From the NCBI GenBank assembly GCA_947525975.1, contig CANNVE010000001.1, positions 62,001 to 126,000 of the forward strand: 64,000 nt of DNA. The letters run 5' to 3'. Below the pieces are notes generated by a model. That model saw only the letters and a list, made by a program, of their open reading frames with translations, was not told where the DNA came from and did no database searches. This document shows positions 17,627 through 26,578 of this stretch, one piece after another. The DNA is from an uncultured Muribaculaceae bacterium. GTDB taxonomy: Bacteria; Bacteroidota; Bacteroidia; Bacteroidales; Muribaculaceae. The translations under genes were made by a program, and so were the position numbers. The first letter of the stretch is position 1, and each line of letters starts with the position of its first letter.

Positions 17627-17679
17627 CAATACGAATATGGCCGATATGTCAGCGTGACATATCGGCCATATTCGTATTG
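17627..17679. repeat. Perfect 25-bp inverted repeat with 3-nt spacer
   Basis: Left arm 17627-17651 and right arm 17655-17679 are exact reverse complements; the spacer is GCG. The arms contain ATGGCCGATATGTCA and its complement. It lies between convergent HU and cinA, so it may act as a bidirectional terminator, although no T-tract follows on either side. The remaining 17471-17696 interval otherwise holds only the doubtful small ORF. Confidence 0.85.
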
Positions 17680-17696
17680 CATCGATATCCTGCGGC

Positions 17697-18947
17697 TCAG
17701 GATTGCTTCAATAAGCCTATGAGCATCAGGAGCGCCTCGGTCGAGGCGCGCTCTATCACACGCTCGCGTGATCCCGGAAAGCGGAATTTCCGTGCCACGA
17801 TCCCCGACGGGGTGCGGGCTGCGATCCACACGGTGCCCACCGGCTTGAGCTCGGAGCCGCCTCCGGGGCCGGCTATGCCAGTGGTGGCCACAGCGCAGTC
17901 AGCGCCTGTGACGCGACAAGCGCCTTCAGCCATCTGCAGAGCAACTGTCTCGCTCACCGCTCCATGCTCGGCTATGTCGTCGGCATTGACTCCCAGCACC
18001 GCCGACTTAACATCATTGCTGTAGCTTATCACACCGCCGAGATAGCAGTCGCTGCTCCCTGGCACCGAGGTGATCAGATGGCCTATATTTCCGCCCGTGC
18101 AGCTCTCGGCTGTGGCGAGCGCCAAGCCTTTGGCTGCCAGAAGCTCCAGCAATATCCTGGCCGGCGAGGCATCGCCGTCATAGAGCAGATGCTCTGCGGT
18201 CTCGCCCTTGAGTTCCGCTACTTTGGCATCGAAATCCTCATCGCTCAATTCGCGCTTTCCGGCCTGATAATCAAGCCTCAGCCTGATGTAGCCGGGAGTG
18301 GGCAGATATGCCAGGTGCATGCCTGTAGGCAACGACCGCTCAAAGCCTGCCAGCCTCTCGGCCAACGCGCTCTCGGTGATTCCCGTGACCATGAGCGTAT
18401 GGTGGCGGTAGGCCATGTCGGGAGTGAATCGCTCACGCAAGAGCGGAATCACGGCCTTCGAAAGCATGCCTATGCACTCAAACGGCACCCCGGGCATCGA
18501 CACAAGCGCTTTGCCCCCCGGAGCATCAAACCACATGATGGGAGCCGTGCCAAGCTCATTCTGCACCACGCGGCAGCAAACGGGCACCATGGCCTGAGCC
18601 CGGGTGAGATCGTTGAGCGCAAGGCCACGCTTGGCGAAGACAGCCTCAACATTAGCCAGGACATCGGCGTCAAGACGCATCTCTCCATCGCCGAAGCATC
18701 GGGCCAGCACCTTCTTGGTGATATCATCCTTTGTGGGGCCAAGCCCTCCGGTGGTGATCACCAGATCGCTCTGCACCAAAGCCGAGGCCACCGCCTCATT
18801 TATAGCCTCGGCGCTGTCGCCCACCACTATGGTGCGCGTCACCTCCCAGCCCAATGGGCCAAGACGCCTGGCAATTTCTCCGGAATTAGTATCGGTGACC
18901 TGTCCGAGCAGGATCTCGTCGCCGATTATCACAATTGACGCTCGCAT
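17697..18947 (-). CDS. cinA: CinA-family protein (nicotinamide-nucleotide amidohydrolase)
   Basis: 416 residues. The N-terminal MoCF-like domain begins MRASIVIIGDEILLGQVTDT, with VITTGGLGPTKDDITKKVLA; the C-terminal CinA domain has ATAESCTGGNIGHLITSVPG and ATTGIAGPGGGSELKPVGTV. CinA hydrolyses ADP-ribose and/or deamidates NMN in NAD recycling. The start at 18947 gives the canonical N-terminus; a longer in-frame reading overlaps tsaD. It begins 19 bp after the tsaD stop, likely the same transcript. Confidence 0.95.
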   Translation of the reverse strand: MRASIVIIGDEILLGQVTDTNSGEIARRLGPLGWEVTRTIVVGDSAEAINEAVASALVQSDLVITTGGLGPTKDDITKKVLARCFGDGEMRLDADVLANVEAVFAKRGLALNDLTRAQAMVPVCCRVVQNELGTAPIMWFDAPGGKALVSMPGVPFECIGMLSKAVIPLLRERFTPDMAYRHHTLMVTGITESALAERLAGFERSLPTGMHLAYLPTPGYIRLRLDYQAGKRELSDEDFDAKVAELKGETAEHLLYDGDASPARILLELLAAKGLALATAESCTGGNIGHLITSVPGSSDCYLGGVISYSNDVKSAVLGVNADDIAEHGAVSETVALQMAEGACRVTGADCAVATTGIAGPGGGSELKPVGTVWIAARTPSGIVARKFRFPGSRERVIERASTEALLMLIGLLKQS

Positions 18948-18966
18948 ATATGCTCTGAATTTTTCG

Positions 18967-19980
18967 CTAAATCGAAACCCTCGCGTAAGGCACCGCGTCG
19001 TAGGGGCAGAATTCCTTGTCGAGGTATTTGAAATATCCGGCCATCGCCACCATGGCCGCATTGTCGGTGGTGAATGCGCGCTCGGGGATAAAGGCCTTTA
19101 TGCCTCTTTCGGCGCAGAAATCGGCCACGGCTTTGCGCACCCCCGAATTGGCCGATACGCCTCCGCCTATCGCCAGCTGGGTAGCCCCCGTCTGCTTGAC
19201 CGCAAGCTTTAGCTTGTCGAGAAGAATCTCTATGATGGTGCGCTGCAGCGAGGCCGCGAGATCCGCCTTGTTATTCTCCACGAAATCGGGATCTGACTTG
19301 ATGGCGTCGCGCAGCGTATAGAGAAACGACGTCTTCAGCCCGCTGAAGCTGTAGTCGAGGCCGGGGATGTGTGGTTTGGCGAAATTGAAGCGGTGCGCAT
19401 CGCCCTCTGCGGCCAGGCGGTCGATGTGCGGGCCTCCGGGATATGGCAGCCCCATCACCTTGGCGCACTTGTCGAACGCCTCGCCTGCCGCGTCATCGAT
19501 GGTCTGCCCGAGCATCTGCATATCGTTGTAATTGCGCACCATTATTATCTGCGAATTGCCTCCCGAAATCAGCAGGCAGAGATATGGGAATCTCGGCACT
19601 TCGTCATCGGGATGCTGACGCACGAAATGCGATAGCACGTGGCCGTGGAGATGATTCACCTCCACCATCGGCACCCTGAGGCCGAGCGAAAGCCCCTTGG
19701 CGAAGCTTGTGCCCACAAGCAGCGACCCGATCAGGCCGGGGCCGCGGGTGAAGGCTATTGCCGAAATCTCGCTCTTGTCGATGCCGGCGCGCTTGATTGC
19801 GGCGTCGACCACCGGCACAATATTCTGCTGATGGGCGCGCGAAGCGAGCTCAGGCACCACGCCGCCGTATTCTTCATGCACCTTTTGCGAGGCGATGGCA
19901 TTTGACAGCAGCAGCCCATCGCGTATCACTGCCGCGCTGGTATCGTCGCATGACGATTCTATTCCTAATATCGTAACCAT
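18967..19980 (-). CDS. tsaD: tRNA N6-adenosine threonylcarbamoyltransferase
   Basis: 337 residues. TsaD transfers threonylcarbamoyl to A37 of ANN-decoding tRNAs. Metal-binding histidines are in EVNHLHGHVLSHF; the ASKHA fold is marked by GIESSCDDTSAAVI, FTRGPGLIGSLLVG, LCLLISGGNSQIIMV, IGGGVSANSGVRKA and AFTTDNAAMVAMAG. Full length. 72 bp downstream of the barrel gene, separated by two small hairpins. Confidence 0.97.
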   Translation of the reverse strand: MVTILGIESSCDDTSAAVIRDGLLLSNAIASQKVHEEYGGVVPELASRAHQQNIVPVVDAAIKRAGIDKSEISAIAFTRGPGLIGSLLVGTSFAKGLSLGLRVPMVEVNHLHGHVLSHFVRQHPDDEVPRFPYLCLLISGGNSQIIMVRNYNDMQMLGQTIDDAAGEAFDKCAKVMGLPYPGGPHIDRLAAEGDAHRFNFAKPHIPGLDYSFSGLKTSFLYTLRDAIKSDPDFVENNKADLAASLQRTIIEILLDKLKLAVKQTGATQLAIGGGVSANSGVRKAVADFCAERGIKAFIPERAFTTDNAAMVAMAGYFKYLDKEFCPYDAVPYARVSI

Positions 19981-20003
19981 ATCATTATTATTTTAGGTTG
20001 TAG

Positions 20004-20054
20004 GGGCGCGATGCGACGCGCCCGCGCCAATCGGGATCGCCCGCGGAGGCGATC
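20004..20054 (-). repeat. Two tandem GC-rich hairpins between the barrel gene and tsaD
   Basis: GGGCGCG (20004-20010) pairs with CGCGCCC (20017-20023), and GATCGCC (20035-20041) pairs with GGCGATC (20048-20054). The second overlaps the barrel gene's stop codon. No T-tract follows on the minus strand, so they may damp rather than stop transcription. Confidence 0.6.
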
Positions 20055-20565
20055 AGAATACGTAGCCTATGCCGATGGTCGGGGCAAAGGTCGAATACTG
20101 CTTCATCACCGTGTATACGCACTCGACCTTGAGCTTTAGCGATGACGTGGCCTTGAGCTGGAAGCCGATGCCGACATTTCCGCCAAGGCGTGACTTGCGG
20201 TCAGTGGCCTCTGAATCCTCCACTTCGTCGTGGCGGGTCCATGAAGAGAAATTAACGCCCACGATGGGATATAGTTGGGCGCTGGCCGGAGTGAATCTGA
20301 ATGGAAAATGAAGATTTATGTCAGCCTGGAAGGCGTCGAGGCCCTCATTGCGGAATACGCAGCCGGCCTGTGGCGCTATACGCAGCCTGTCGCTTATGCC
20401 ATATTGGAAGAATAGGCCGGCCACCGCCGATTTATTGGTTGACGTGTATCCGGCCTGCAGGCCAAACGTCGATTCGCCCCTCTGTGCGTTCGCGCTCTGC
20501 GATGCGCCCAGCAGCGCCAGCAGCAATGCGGCGGAAAATGCGAGGCGTCGAAGTAATGACTTCAT
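20053..20565 (-). CDS. Small outer-membrane beta-barrel protein
   Basis: 170 residues. Signal peptide MKSLLRRLAFSAALLLALLG ending SANAQ, then alternating amphipathic strands (FGLQAGYTSTNKSAVAGLFF, LRIAPQAGCVF, FQADINLHFPFRF) and a terminal aromatic residue (IGIGYVF), all typical of 8-strand OMP_b-brl porins. Start at 20565 was chosen because it opens the signal peptide. 62 bp downstream of the ferredoxin gene. Function unknown. Confidence 0.85.
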   Translation of the reverse strand: MKSLLRRLAFSAALLLALLGASQSANAQRGESTFGLQAGYTSTNKSAVAGLFFQYGISDRLRIAPQAGCVFRNEGLDAFQADINLHFPFRFTPASAQLYPIVGVNFSSWTRHDEVEDSEATDRKSRLGGNVGIGFQLKATSSLKLKVECVYTVMKQYSTFAPTIGIGYVF

Positions 20566-20627
20566 TCTGTTGTGGTGTTTATATTGTGAAAAAAATAGAG
20601 TCTCTGTCTCGGCGAGGCGGCGGCCTG

Positions 20628-21407
20628 TCACTTCAGCAGCTGATAGTCAGGATGCAGATATTGCCCCTTGCCGTCAGTGCTTTTGCCGTATCTCACAGCG
20701 TGCTGCCTGCACAGATGGTAGCAGCGCAAGCACATGGTGCACTGCCCGCTCCAGCGTGGCTTGCCGTCTACGATGTCAATGCAGCCCAAGGGGCAATTGC
20801 GGACGCATTTGCCGCAGCCCGTGCATGAGTCATCTGCATGGAAGGGCTTTATGCGCGTGAGGAAGCGCCTGAAATACCATCCTATGACATAGGTCTTGAT
20901 GCGCGGGAAACTACCCCTGACCACATCAGTCGCGTCAATGCCACTTTCGAGAGCCGCAGCTATGGCATCCACTCGCTCGGGCATCTTGTCGAGTTTGGCC
21001 TGCATCAGCTCAGGCGCATCGACGTCAAAGCCCGGAAAAGCCACATAATTGTTAGGCATCTGCACCGAAAACACTGACCCGGTGCGCCAACCTCGTGCGG
21101 CGATTTCCGAGCGCCACACCTTGTCGGCGCAACCTATATCGTCGCCGCAAGAGCACACCATGTGATGCACCACATCGGCGTGAGCTAATATGCGCATCTT
21201 CCTTATGACGTTGTCAACTGTGAGGGGAAGCCCCCAGCCGTGTACAGGAAAGGCCCAGATAAGGCGTCCGTCGGGCACAGCGAGCCTGATTTTCTCCGGC
21301 TCGCGCATCAACCCGGGGGGCAGCCTGAGCACATCATCACCGATCACGCCCGACAGATAGTCGGCTACGCTGCGGGTGTTTCCGGTCCCTGAAAAACATA
21401 TTATCAT
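20628..21407 (-). CDS. EFR1-type flavodoxin/ferredoxin fusion
   Basis: 259 residues. An N-terminal flavodoxin-like domain begins MIICFSGTGNTRSVADYL (FMN phosphate loop). The C-terminal bacterial ferredoxin holds two 4Fe-4S motifs, DSCTGCGKCVRNCPLGCI and CTMCLRCYHLCRQHAV. EFR1 family proteins are presumed electron carriers in anaerobes; the partner is unknown. It lies 9 bp downstream of the DUF2027-Smr gene and is probably co-transcribed with it. Confidence 0.9.
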   Translation of the reverse strand: MIICFSGTGNTRSVADYLSGVIGDDVLRLPPGLMREPEKIRLAVPDGRLIWAFPVHGWGLPLTVDNVIRKMRILAHADVVHHMVCSCGDDIGCADKVWRSEIAARGWRTGSVFSVQMPNNYVAFPGFDVDAPELMQAKLDKMPERVDAIAAALESGIDATDVVRGSFPRIKTYVIGWYFRRFLTRIKPFHADDSCTGCGKCVRNCPLGCIDIVDGKPRWSGQCTMCLRCYHLCRQHAVRYGKSTDGKGQYLHPDYQLLK

Positions 21408-21416
21408 CTTCCGGCC

Positions 21417-22484
21417 CTATTTAATTGTTACCTGTGTGGCTCCGAAGCCGTACTCGCGGAATGACGCGTCCTGCGCATGATGCTCCTTGTATCTGTATGC
21501 GAGCTCCTTGAGGATGGCCTTTCGCAGCACGCCCTCTCCCTTGCCGTGGATAAACACTATCTTCTGCCCATGATTTCGCAGGTTGGCATCCATAACCTCG
21601 CGAAATTTATCGACCTGCAGATTGAGCATATCGGCATCGCCGAGGCCGGCCTTGTTGTCGATCAGCTCATCGATGTGCAGATCCACCACTATTTCGTCGG
21701 GGCGCCGGCGAGGCGCCGGCTTGCGCATCGGGGCAGCGCCGCGGAGGTCGGCCGCAGCCTTCTGCTTCATCGACTTTTCAAGGGCGGCGTGGTCAATCTC
21801 CAAAGCTCGCTGCGGAAGGTCGTTGCGCACTATGTCGATAGCTATCACCGGATTGTCGAAGTATGGATTAGGCCTGAAGCAGTGCAGCTTGAAAAATTTT
21901 GTGGTGTCGAGCCTATGCTCCACGCAAGCCACTGTCTTCAGGGCGAACGGCTTGTCGGCCTTGAACGGCAGATACTGCACAGCCACCCTATCCATCTCTG
22001 ACAGGTCTTCGGGCATCACCTGCCCGAGCCACACTTGCGTGGCCGGCTCCACTATGCCGGCATATCGCGCTGTCCAGTCCGTGTCTTCGTCCTGCCTGGT
22101 CAGATAAGTGAAATAAAGGCTGTAGTTGGAGTCATTGACCAGATATGCGTCATACGTGGTGCGCGATATCGATTTCAGGTCAGCGGCCTCGTATGCGAGC
22201 ACCACATTGAGCTTCTCGCCTTCAGCCGTCTCAACAAATTCAGGCTCGGGCGCGGCAGCCCGGGGCGCAGGCCTGCTCTCATTGGCGCGGGGTCCCACGG
22301 CAGCCTCTGCTTTCGGCTTTGAGGGGGCATTGTCCTTGGCCTGGCCCACCACCACGCATTCCTTCAGAAGCACCGGGGTCTCAAAGCCGTCTTCGTCTAC
22401 GTAGGCGATGCCGTCTACGATCTTCACGATTGTGCCGCCTCCGGTAGTGTTTAAAAATCTGACTATATCTCCTGGTTTTGCCAT
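21417..22484 (-). CDS. DUF2027 protein with C-terminal Smr domain
   Basis: 355 residues. The N-terminus (MAKPGDIVRFLNTTGGGTIV) is a small beta domain, the middle is DUF2027 as I recall it, and residues about 265-355 form an Smr domain with DLHIDELI and FIHGKGEGVLRKAIL. Smr domains of MutS2 act as RNA or DNA endonucleases at ribosome collisions or recombination intermediates. Here there is no MutS part. A nucleic-acid role is inferred. First gene of a five-gene minus-strand run. Confidence 0.88.
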   Translation of the reverse strand: MAKPGDIVRFLNTTGGGTIVKIVDGIAYVDEDGFETPVLLKECVVVGQAKDNAPSKPKAEAAVGPRANESRPAPRAAAPEPEFVETAEGEKLNVVLAYEAADLKSISRTTYDAYLVNDSNYSLYFTYLTRQDEDTDWTARYAGIVEPATQVWLGQVMPEDLSEMDRVAVQYLPFKADKPFALKTVACVEHRLDTTKFFKLHCFRPNPYFDNPVIAIDIVRNDLPQRALEIDHAALEKSMKQKAAADLRGAAPMRKPAPRRRPDEIVVDLHIDELIDNKAGLGDADMLNLQVDKFREVMDANLRNHGQKIVFIHGKGEGVLRKAILKELAYRYKEHHAQDASFREYGFGATQVTIK

Positions 22485-22545
22485 TTCTTTTCTGTTTTCT
22501 TGACGGATTTTGCATTCTTTAATCGCATTTTCCGTTTACAAGCTT

Positions 22546-22579
22546 CAAAGTTACTCATTTTTTTCCAAACATTTTCAAA
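22546..22579 (-). promoter_or_regulatory. Promoter for the DUF2027-Smr operon
   Basis: TAACTTTG on the minus strand (22553 to 22546) with TTTG at 22579-22576, 22 bp away. Leader about 55 nt. Divergent from the queA promoter. Confidence 0.55.
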
Positions 22580-22586
22580 TAATTCG

Positions 22587-22594
22587 TAACTTTG
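22587..22594 (+). promoter_or_regulatory. -7 box immediately upstream of queA
   Basis: TAACTTTG ends 9 bp before the queA ATG, so the transcript would have almost no leader. No good -33 box is visible. Confidence 0.55.
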
Positions 22595-22603
22595 TGACTA
22601 ATT

Positions 22604-23830
22604 ATGACAGCAAAACAAAGCATCAACATAACCGACTTCGACTATCCGCTGCCCGATGATCGCATCGCGGCACATCCGCTGCAACAGAGAGACAGCTGCA
22701 AGCTGCTGTATCGCAACGCCATAGGCGAGATTTCAGAGCACGTCTTCACCGACCTCCCGGGCCTCCTGCCGGATGACGCCATGCTCGTGTGCAACAACAC
22801 GCGCGTCATCAACGCGCGCCTGCGTTTCCGCAAAGGCGCCGAAGCCGATGGCGCCCTGATCGAAATATTCTGCCTCGAGCCCCACGACCCCTCCGATTAC
22901 GCCTTGGCATTCGCCGGCCACGGACCCTGCAGATGGCTTTGCTTTGTGGGCAACTCAAAAAAATGGAAGCAGGGAGCTTTGTCAATGCCCCTGACCATCG
23001 GAGGCCGCAAAGTCACACTCACTGCCACCCGCATCGAAAAGATTGGAAACGCATCTGTCATAGAGTTTGCGTGGGACTGCCCCGATGTCACTCTCGCGAG
23101 CGTAATCGAAGCCGCCGGAGAGATTCCCATTCCGCCATATCTCAACCGCTCTACCGAAGACAGCGACAAGACTGACTACCAGACCGTGTATTCACGCATC
23201 GAAGGGTCAGTGGCAGCCCCCACAGCAGGCCTACACTTCACCGACAGAGTGCTGGCCGACATCTCTGCCAAAGGCATCCCGGCCCGCGAGCTCACGCTCC
23301 ACGTAGGCGCAGGCACATTCCAGCCCGTGAAGGAGGACGACGTAAGCAAACACATGATGCACAGCGAGTTCATATCCGTGCCGCTCGACCTGATCGAAGA
23401 GCTCGCCACCACGAGCCGGCGAGTATATGCCGTGGGCACCACATCGGTGCGCACCCTCGAAAGCCTCTACCACATAGGCTGCCTCATGAGCCGGGGAGAA
23501 TGGACCGGCGAGGTGCCGCAATGGTATCCCTACGCTCAGGACCACCCCGCCCTATCCGCGTCAGAAGCCCTGCTGGCTGTGGCCTCCCACCTGAAGGCAG
23601 CGGGCCTGACCCGCCTGGTGGCTTCGACACGCATCATCATAGCCCCCGGATATCAATACCGCATCGTGAGCGGCATGGTCACAAACTTCCATCAGCCCAA
23701 AAGCACGCTGCTGCTGCTTGTGTCGGCTTTCATAGGCGACTCCTGGCGCAAGGCATACGACTACGCCATGGACCGCGGATTCAGATTTCTCAGCTACGGC
23801 GACGCTTGCCTTTTCGAGAAAATGCCGTAG
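22604..23830 (+). CDS. queA: S-adenosylmethionine:tRNA ribosyltransferase-isomerase
   Basis: 408 residues. QueA moves the ribosyl part of SAM onto preQ1 in tRNA to make epoxyqueuosine. Family motifs: DFDYPLPDDRIAAHPLQQRD, NNTRVINARLRFRK, GEIPIPPYLNRSTEDSDKTD, YQTVYSRIEGSVAAPTAGLHF, ELTLHVGAGTFQPV and MVTNFHQPKSTLLLLVSAFIG. It is about 60 residues longer than the common form, with an insert in the C-terminal half, as in one Bacteroidetes branch. The -7 box almost touches the start codon. Confidence 0.95.
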   Translation: MTAKQSINITDFDYPLPDDRIAAHPLQQRDSCKLLYRNAIGEISEHVFTDLPGLLPDDAMLVCNNTRVINARLRFRKGAEADGALIEIFCLEPHDPSDYALAFAGHGPCRWLCFVGNSKKWKQGALSMPLTIGGRKVTLTATRIEKIGNASVIEFAWDCPDVTLASVIEAAGEIPIPPYLNRSTEDSDKTDYQTVYSRIEGSVAAPTAGLHFTDRVLADISAKGIPARELTLHVGAGTFQPVKEDDVSKHMMHSEFISVPLDLIEELATTSRRVYAVGTTSVRTLESLYHIGCLMSRGEWTGEVPQWYPYAQDHPALSASEALLAVASHLKAAGLTRLVASTRIIIAPGYQYRIVSGMVTNFHQPKSTLLLLVSAFIGDSWRKAYDYAMDRGFRFLSYGDACLFEKMP

Positions 23831-23889
23831 GCCGATTGTTATATAATGCATATACTGAATATTAAACCCTAATAAATCTCAAGACCAAA

Positions 23890-24858
23890 ATGAAACCCTA
23901 CGTTTTAGGCATTGACATCGGTGGCACCAACACCGTGTTCGGCCTTGTCGACGCCCGAGGCACAGTCATCGCCAGCTCATCGATCAAGACCGCGAAGCAC
24001 CATGACATCAACGACTACATCGACGAGCTCCACGCCGAGGTGATGCGCCTGATCGAGGCTAACGACGCCACAGGCAAGATCCACGGCATCGGAGTCGGCG
24101 CGCCCAACGCAAACTACTACACCGGCACCATAGAGAACGCCGCCAACCTCCTGTGGAAAGGAGTGATACCCTTCGCAAAAATGCTACAGGACAAATTTGA
24201 CCTGCCTGTGGCTATCACCAACGACGCCAACGCCGCTGCCATCGGCGAGATGACCTACGGAGCAGCGCGTGGCCTCAAAGACTTCATCATGATCACTCTC
24301 GGCACCGGAGTTGGCTCAGGCATCGTGGTCAACGGTCAGCTCGTATACGGTCACGACGGATTTGCAGGCGAGCTCGGACACATGATCGTGAAGCGCAACA
24401 ACGGACGCCTCTGCGGATGCGGACGCACCGGCTGCCTCGAGGCATACTGCTCGGCCACAGGCGTGGCAAGGACCGCCCGCGAATTCCTCGAAATACGCAC
24501 CGAGCCCTCGCTGCTGCGCAACATCCCCATCGAGGACATCACCTCCAAGGACGTTTATGACGCGGCAATCCAGGGCGACAAGATCGCCAAAGAGGTGTTT
24601 GAATACACAGGCAAGATCCTGGGCGAAGCTTTCGCCGACATGATGGTATTCACATCGCCAGAGGCTTTCATCCTATTCGGAGGCCTCGCCAAGAGCGGCG
24701 ACCTGCTGCTCAAGCCCCTGAAAGAAGCCATGAACAAGAATATGCTCTTCGCATTCAAGGGCAAAGCCAAAGTCATGCTCAGCGAACTCAAGGAAGCCGA
24801 TGCCGCCGTGCTCGGGGCAAGCGCTCTCGGATGGGAAGCCAAATTTCTGGCCGACTGA
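23890..24858 (+). CDS. ROK-family sugar kinase (likely glucokinase)
   Basis: 322 residues. Motifs: ATP-binding LGIDIGGTNTVFGLVDARG, sugar-binding ITNDANAAAIGE, MITLGTGVGSGIVVNG, and ROK zinc site ELGHMIVKRNNGRLCGCGRT followed by GCLEAYCSA. Phosphorylation of glucose in the cytoplasm is the usual role of this branch; other hexoses are possible. A 10-bp GC hairpin and the Crp-like gene follow. Confidence 0.92.
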   Translation: MKPYVLGIDIGGTNTVFGLVDARGTVIASSSIKTAKHHDINDYIDELHAEVMRLIEANDATGKIHGIGVGAPNANYYTGTIENAANLLWKGVIPFAKMLQDKFDLPVAITNDANAAAIGEMTYGAARGLKDFIMITLGTGVGSGIVVNGQLVYGHDGFAGELGHMIVKRNNGRLCGCGRTGCLEAYCSATGVARTAREFLEIRTEPSLLRNIPIEDITSKDVYDAAIQGDKIAKEVFEYTGKILGEAFADMMVFTSPEAFILFGGLAKSGDLLLKPLKEAMNKNMLFAFKGKAKVMLSELKEADAAVLGASALGWEAKFLAD

Positions 24859-24897
24859 AACCATTTGCCCTCATAAGGCGTTCTTTATTTAATGACA

Positions 24898-24924
24898 CCG
24901 GCGCCGGCCTGAGACCGGCGCCGG
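24898..24924 (+). repeat. GC-rich hairpin between the kinase and Crp-like genes
   Basis: CCGGCGCCGG occurs at 24898-24907 and again at 24915-24924; being self-complementary, the copies pair across a 7-nt loop. Followed by CTAAAA, so a weak terminator or processing site at best. Confidence 0.55.
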
Positions 24925-24950
24925 CTAAAAAACGAAAGACATAAGCCATT

Positions 24951-25637
24951 ATGGACAGCATGTTTGACATTCTCTCCGACCTGCCGCTATTCCGGGGCGT
25001 GACGCGCGAGCGCATAGCGCAGACTGTCGGAGCCGCTAAATTCCACTTTCTAAAGTACGCGCCCGGCGAATCGATAGCGCGGAGGGGCGAACCTTGCACC
25101 CACATCAAATTCGTAATCTCCGGCTCAGTCACCATCACGATCGCCAACGACAGCGACAGATTCCGCATAGCGCAGCGCCTTGTGGCTCCCGACGTCATTT
25201 CTCCCGATTTCCTTTTTGGCTCAACCACGCTCTTCCCGGGCAATGTGACAGCCGCCGAGGAGACGGGCATCGTGCAGGTTTCGAAAGAGGACTACATCAA
25301 CGTGCTGGCTTCTGACAAAATCTACATGTTCAACCTCCTCAACTATCTCTCAATGAATGCCCAGAAGTCAATCGAAGGCATTCTCGCCATTTCATCGGGA
25401 AGCATCGAGGAGAGGCTCGCCATGTGGATCGTGTCTCTCACCCAGCCTACCGCGCGCGACATCACCATCACCTGCAAGCAGCGCGATCTCTACGCCATGC
25501 TCGGTGTGCAGCGCAGCAGCTACATGGCCGCCCTCGAGCGACTGGTCGAGGCCGGCGCCATAGCCTATCAGCCCGGCGAGATCAAAGTCATTGACCGCCG
25601 CCTGATGCTATCGATCATGCGCAACGGCATCGAATGA
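24951..25637 (+). CDS. Crp/Fnr-family transcriptional regulator
   Basis: 228 residues. Residues about 10-125 form a cyclic-nucleotide-binding-like beta roll (YAPGESIARRGEPCTHIKFV, ISGSVTITIAN); residues about 165-225 form a winged helix (ITCKQRDLYAMLGVQRSSYM, AALERLVEAGAI). No Fnr cysteine cluster is present. The effector is unknown. Its location before an esterase and hexuronate genes makes carbon-source control a plausible guess. Confidence 0.88.
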   Translation: MDSMFDILSDLPLFRGVTRERIAQTVGAAKFHFLKYAPGESIARRGEPCTHIKFVISGSVTITIANDSDRFRIAQRLVAPDVISPDFLFGSTTLFPGNVTAAEETGIVQVSKEDYINVLASDKIYMFNLLNYLSMNAQKSIEGILAISSGSIEERLAMWIVSLTQPTARDITITCKQRDLYAMLGVQRSSYMAALERLVEAGAIAYQPGEIKVIDRRLMLSIMRNGIE

Positions 25638-25650
25638 TCATCCTCACATA

Positions 25651-25690
25651 AGGCAGTCAGAGCCTGGCGGCGCTGACTGCCTCTATTTAT
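25651..25690 (+). terminator. Hairpin after the Crp-like gene
   Basis: AGGCAGTCAG (25651-25660) pairs perfectly with CTGACTGCCT (25673-25682) across a 12-nt loop, followed by CTATTTATAC. Weak T-tract, so termination efficiency is uncertain. Confidence 0.65.
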
Positions 25691-25723
25691 ACTCTCCGCA
25701 AATACCAATCTTCTCTATCAAAA

Positions 25724-26578
25724 ATGAAACATTTCTTTCTGCTGGCTGTAGCCATGCTGCTGACTTGCTTTGGAGCTAACGCGCAAAGCAAATTCGTCAC
25801 AGACACAATCTACAGCGAAATCCTTGGCTCGCCAAGAGCCTACACCGTATATCTGCCCGCAAGCTTCGACAAGAACCCCGGCAAGCAATATCCCGTGCTC
25901 TACCTGCTCCACGGCCTCTATGGCAAAAACAGCGACTGGCAGGATATGAGCCAGCTCAAGCTCATAGCCGACAAACTCACAAGGAACGGCACCATCGACG
26001 AGATGGTCATAGTCACTCCCGACGCCCACCAGGGCCTGCCCAATTCACAGCCCGGATACTTCAACCTTCCTGAGTGGAGATATGAGGACTTCTTCTTCCA
26101 GGAGTTCATGCCCCAGATAGAAAAGAAATACCGCATCATAGGCGACAAGCGCCACCGCGCCATCGCAGGCCTGTCGATGGGCGGAGGCGGCACCACCGGA
26201 TATTGCCAGCACCACCCCGAGGCTTTCGCCGCAGCCTACCCCATGAGCGCCCTGATGTCGATTCCGCTTGACAGGCGCTCGCCAAGCCCCAACAGCTTCG
26301 ACGACAAGCTCACGAAATCTTGCCTGGAGAACGACTGCGTGGAATTTGTGCTCAACGCCGACGAAGCCACCAAGCAGGCCCTGCGCACGATCGACTGGTA
26401 CATCGATTGCGGCGACGACGACTTCCTGCTCGACTGCAATCTCGCAATCTACCAGGCCATGCGCGACAACAAGATTCCCGCACAGCTGCGCGTGCGAGAC
26501 GGCGTGCACAATTGGGAATACTGGAGCTCGGCCCTTTACGATTGTCTGCCATTTGTCAACCGCTCATTCAAGAAATAA
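25724..26578 (+). CDS. Secreted esterase (esterase D/feruloyl-acetylxylan esterase-like)
   Basis: 284 residues. Signal peptide MKHFFLLAVAMLLTCFGANA. Alpha/beta hydrolase: oxyanion region VLYLLHGLYGKNSDW, nucleophile serine in IAGLSMGGGGTTGY, acid in DCGDDDFLLD, His in RVRDGVHNWEYW. Similar proteins remove acetyl or feruloyl groups from plant xylans. Its stop overlaps the uxuA start (TAATG), tying it to hexuronate catabolism. The specific ester is not known. Confidence 0.88.
   Translation: MKHFFLLAVAMLLTCFGANAQSKFVTDTIYSEILGSPRAYTVYLPASFDKNPGKQYPVLYLLHGLYGKNSDWQDMSQLKLIADKLTRNGTIDEMVIVTPDAHQGLPNSQPGYFNLPEWRYEDFFFQEFMPQIEKKYRIIGDKRHRAIAGLSMGGGGTTGYCQHHPEAFAAAYPMSALMSIPLDRRSPSPNSFDDKLTKSCLENDCVEFVLNADEATKQALRTIDWYIDCGDDDFLLDCNLAIYQAMRDNKIPAQLRVRDGVHNWEYWSSALYDCLPFVNRSFKK

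Noticed and set aside
17439..17657. + strand ORF after the HU gene
   Set aside because: It begins in the terminator stem and crosses half of the inverted repeat; no protein features.
20301..20860. + strand ORFs over the barrel and ferredoxin genes
   Set aside because: They are antisense to genes with a signal peptide, a barrel pattern and 4Fe-4S motifs.
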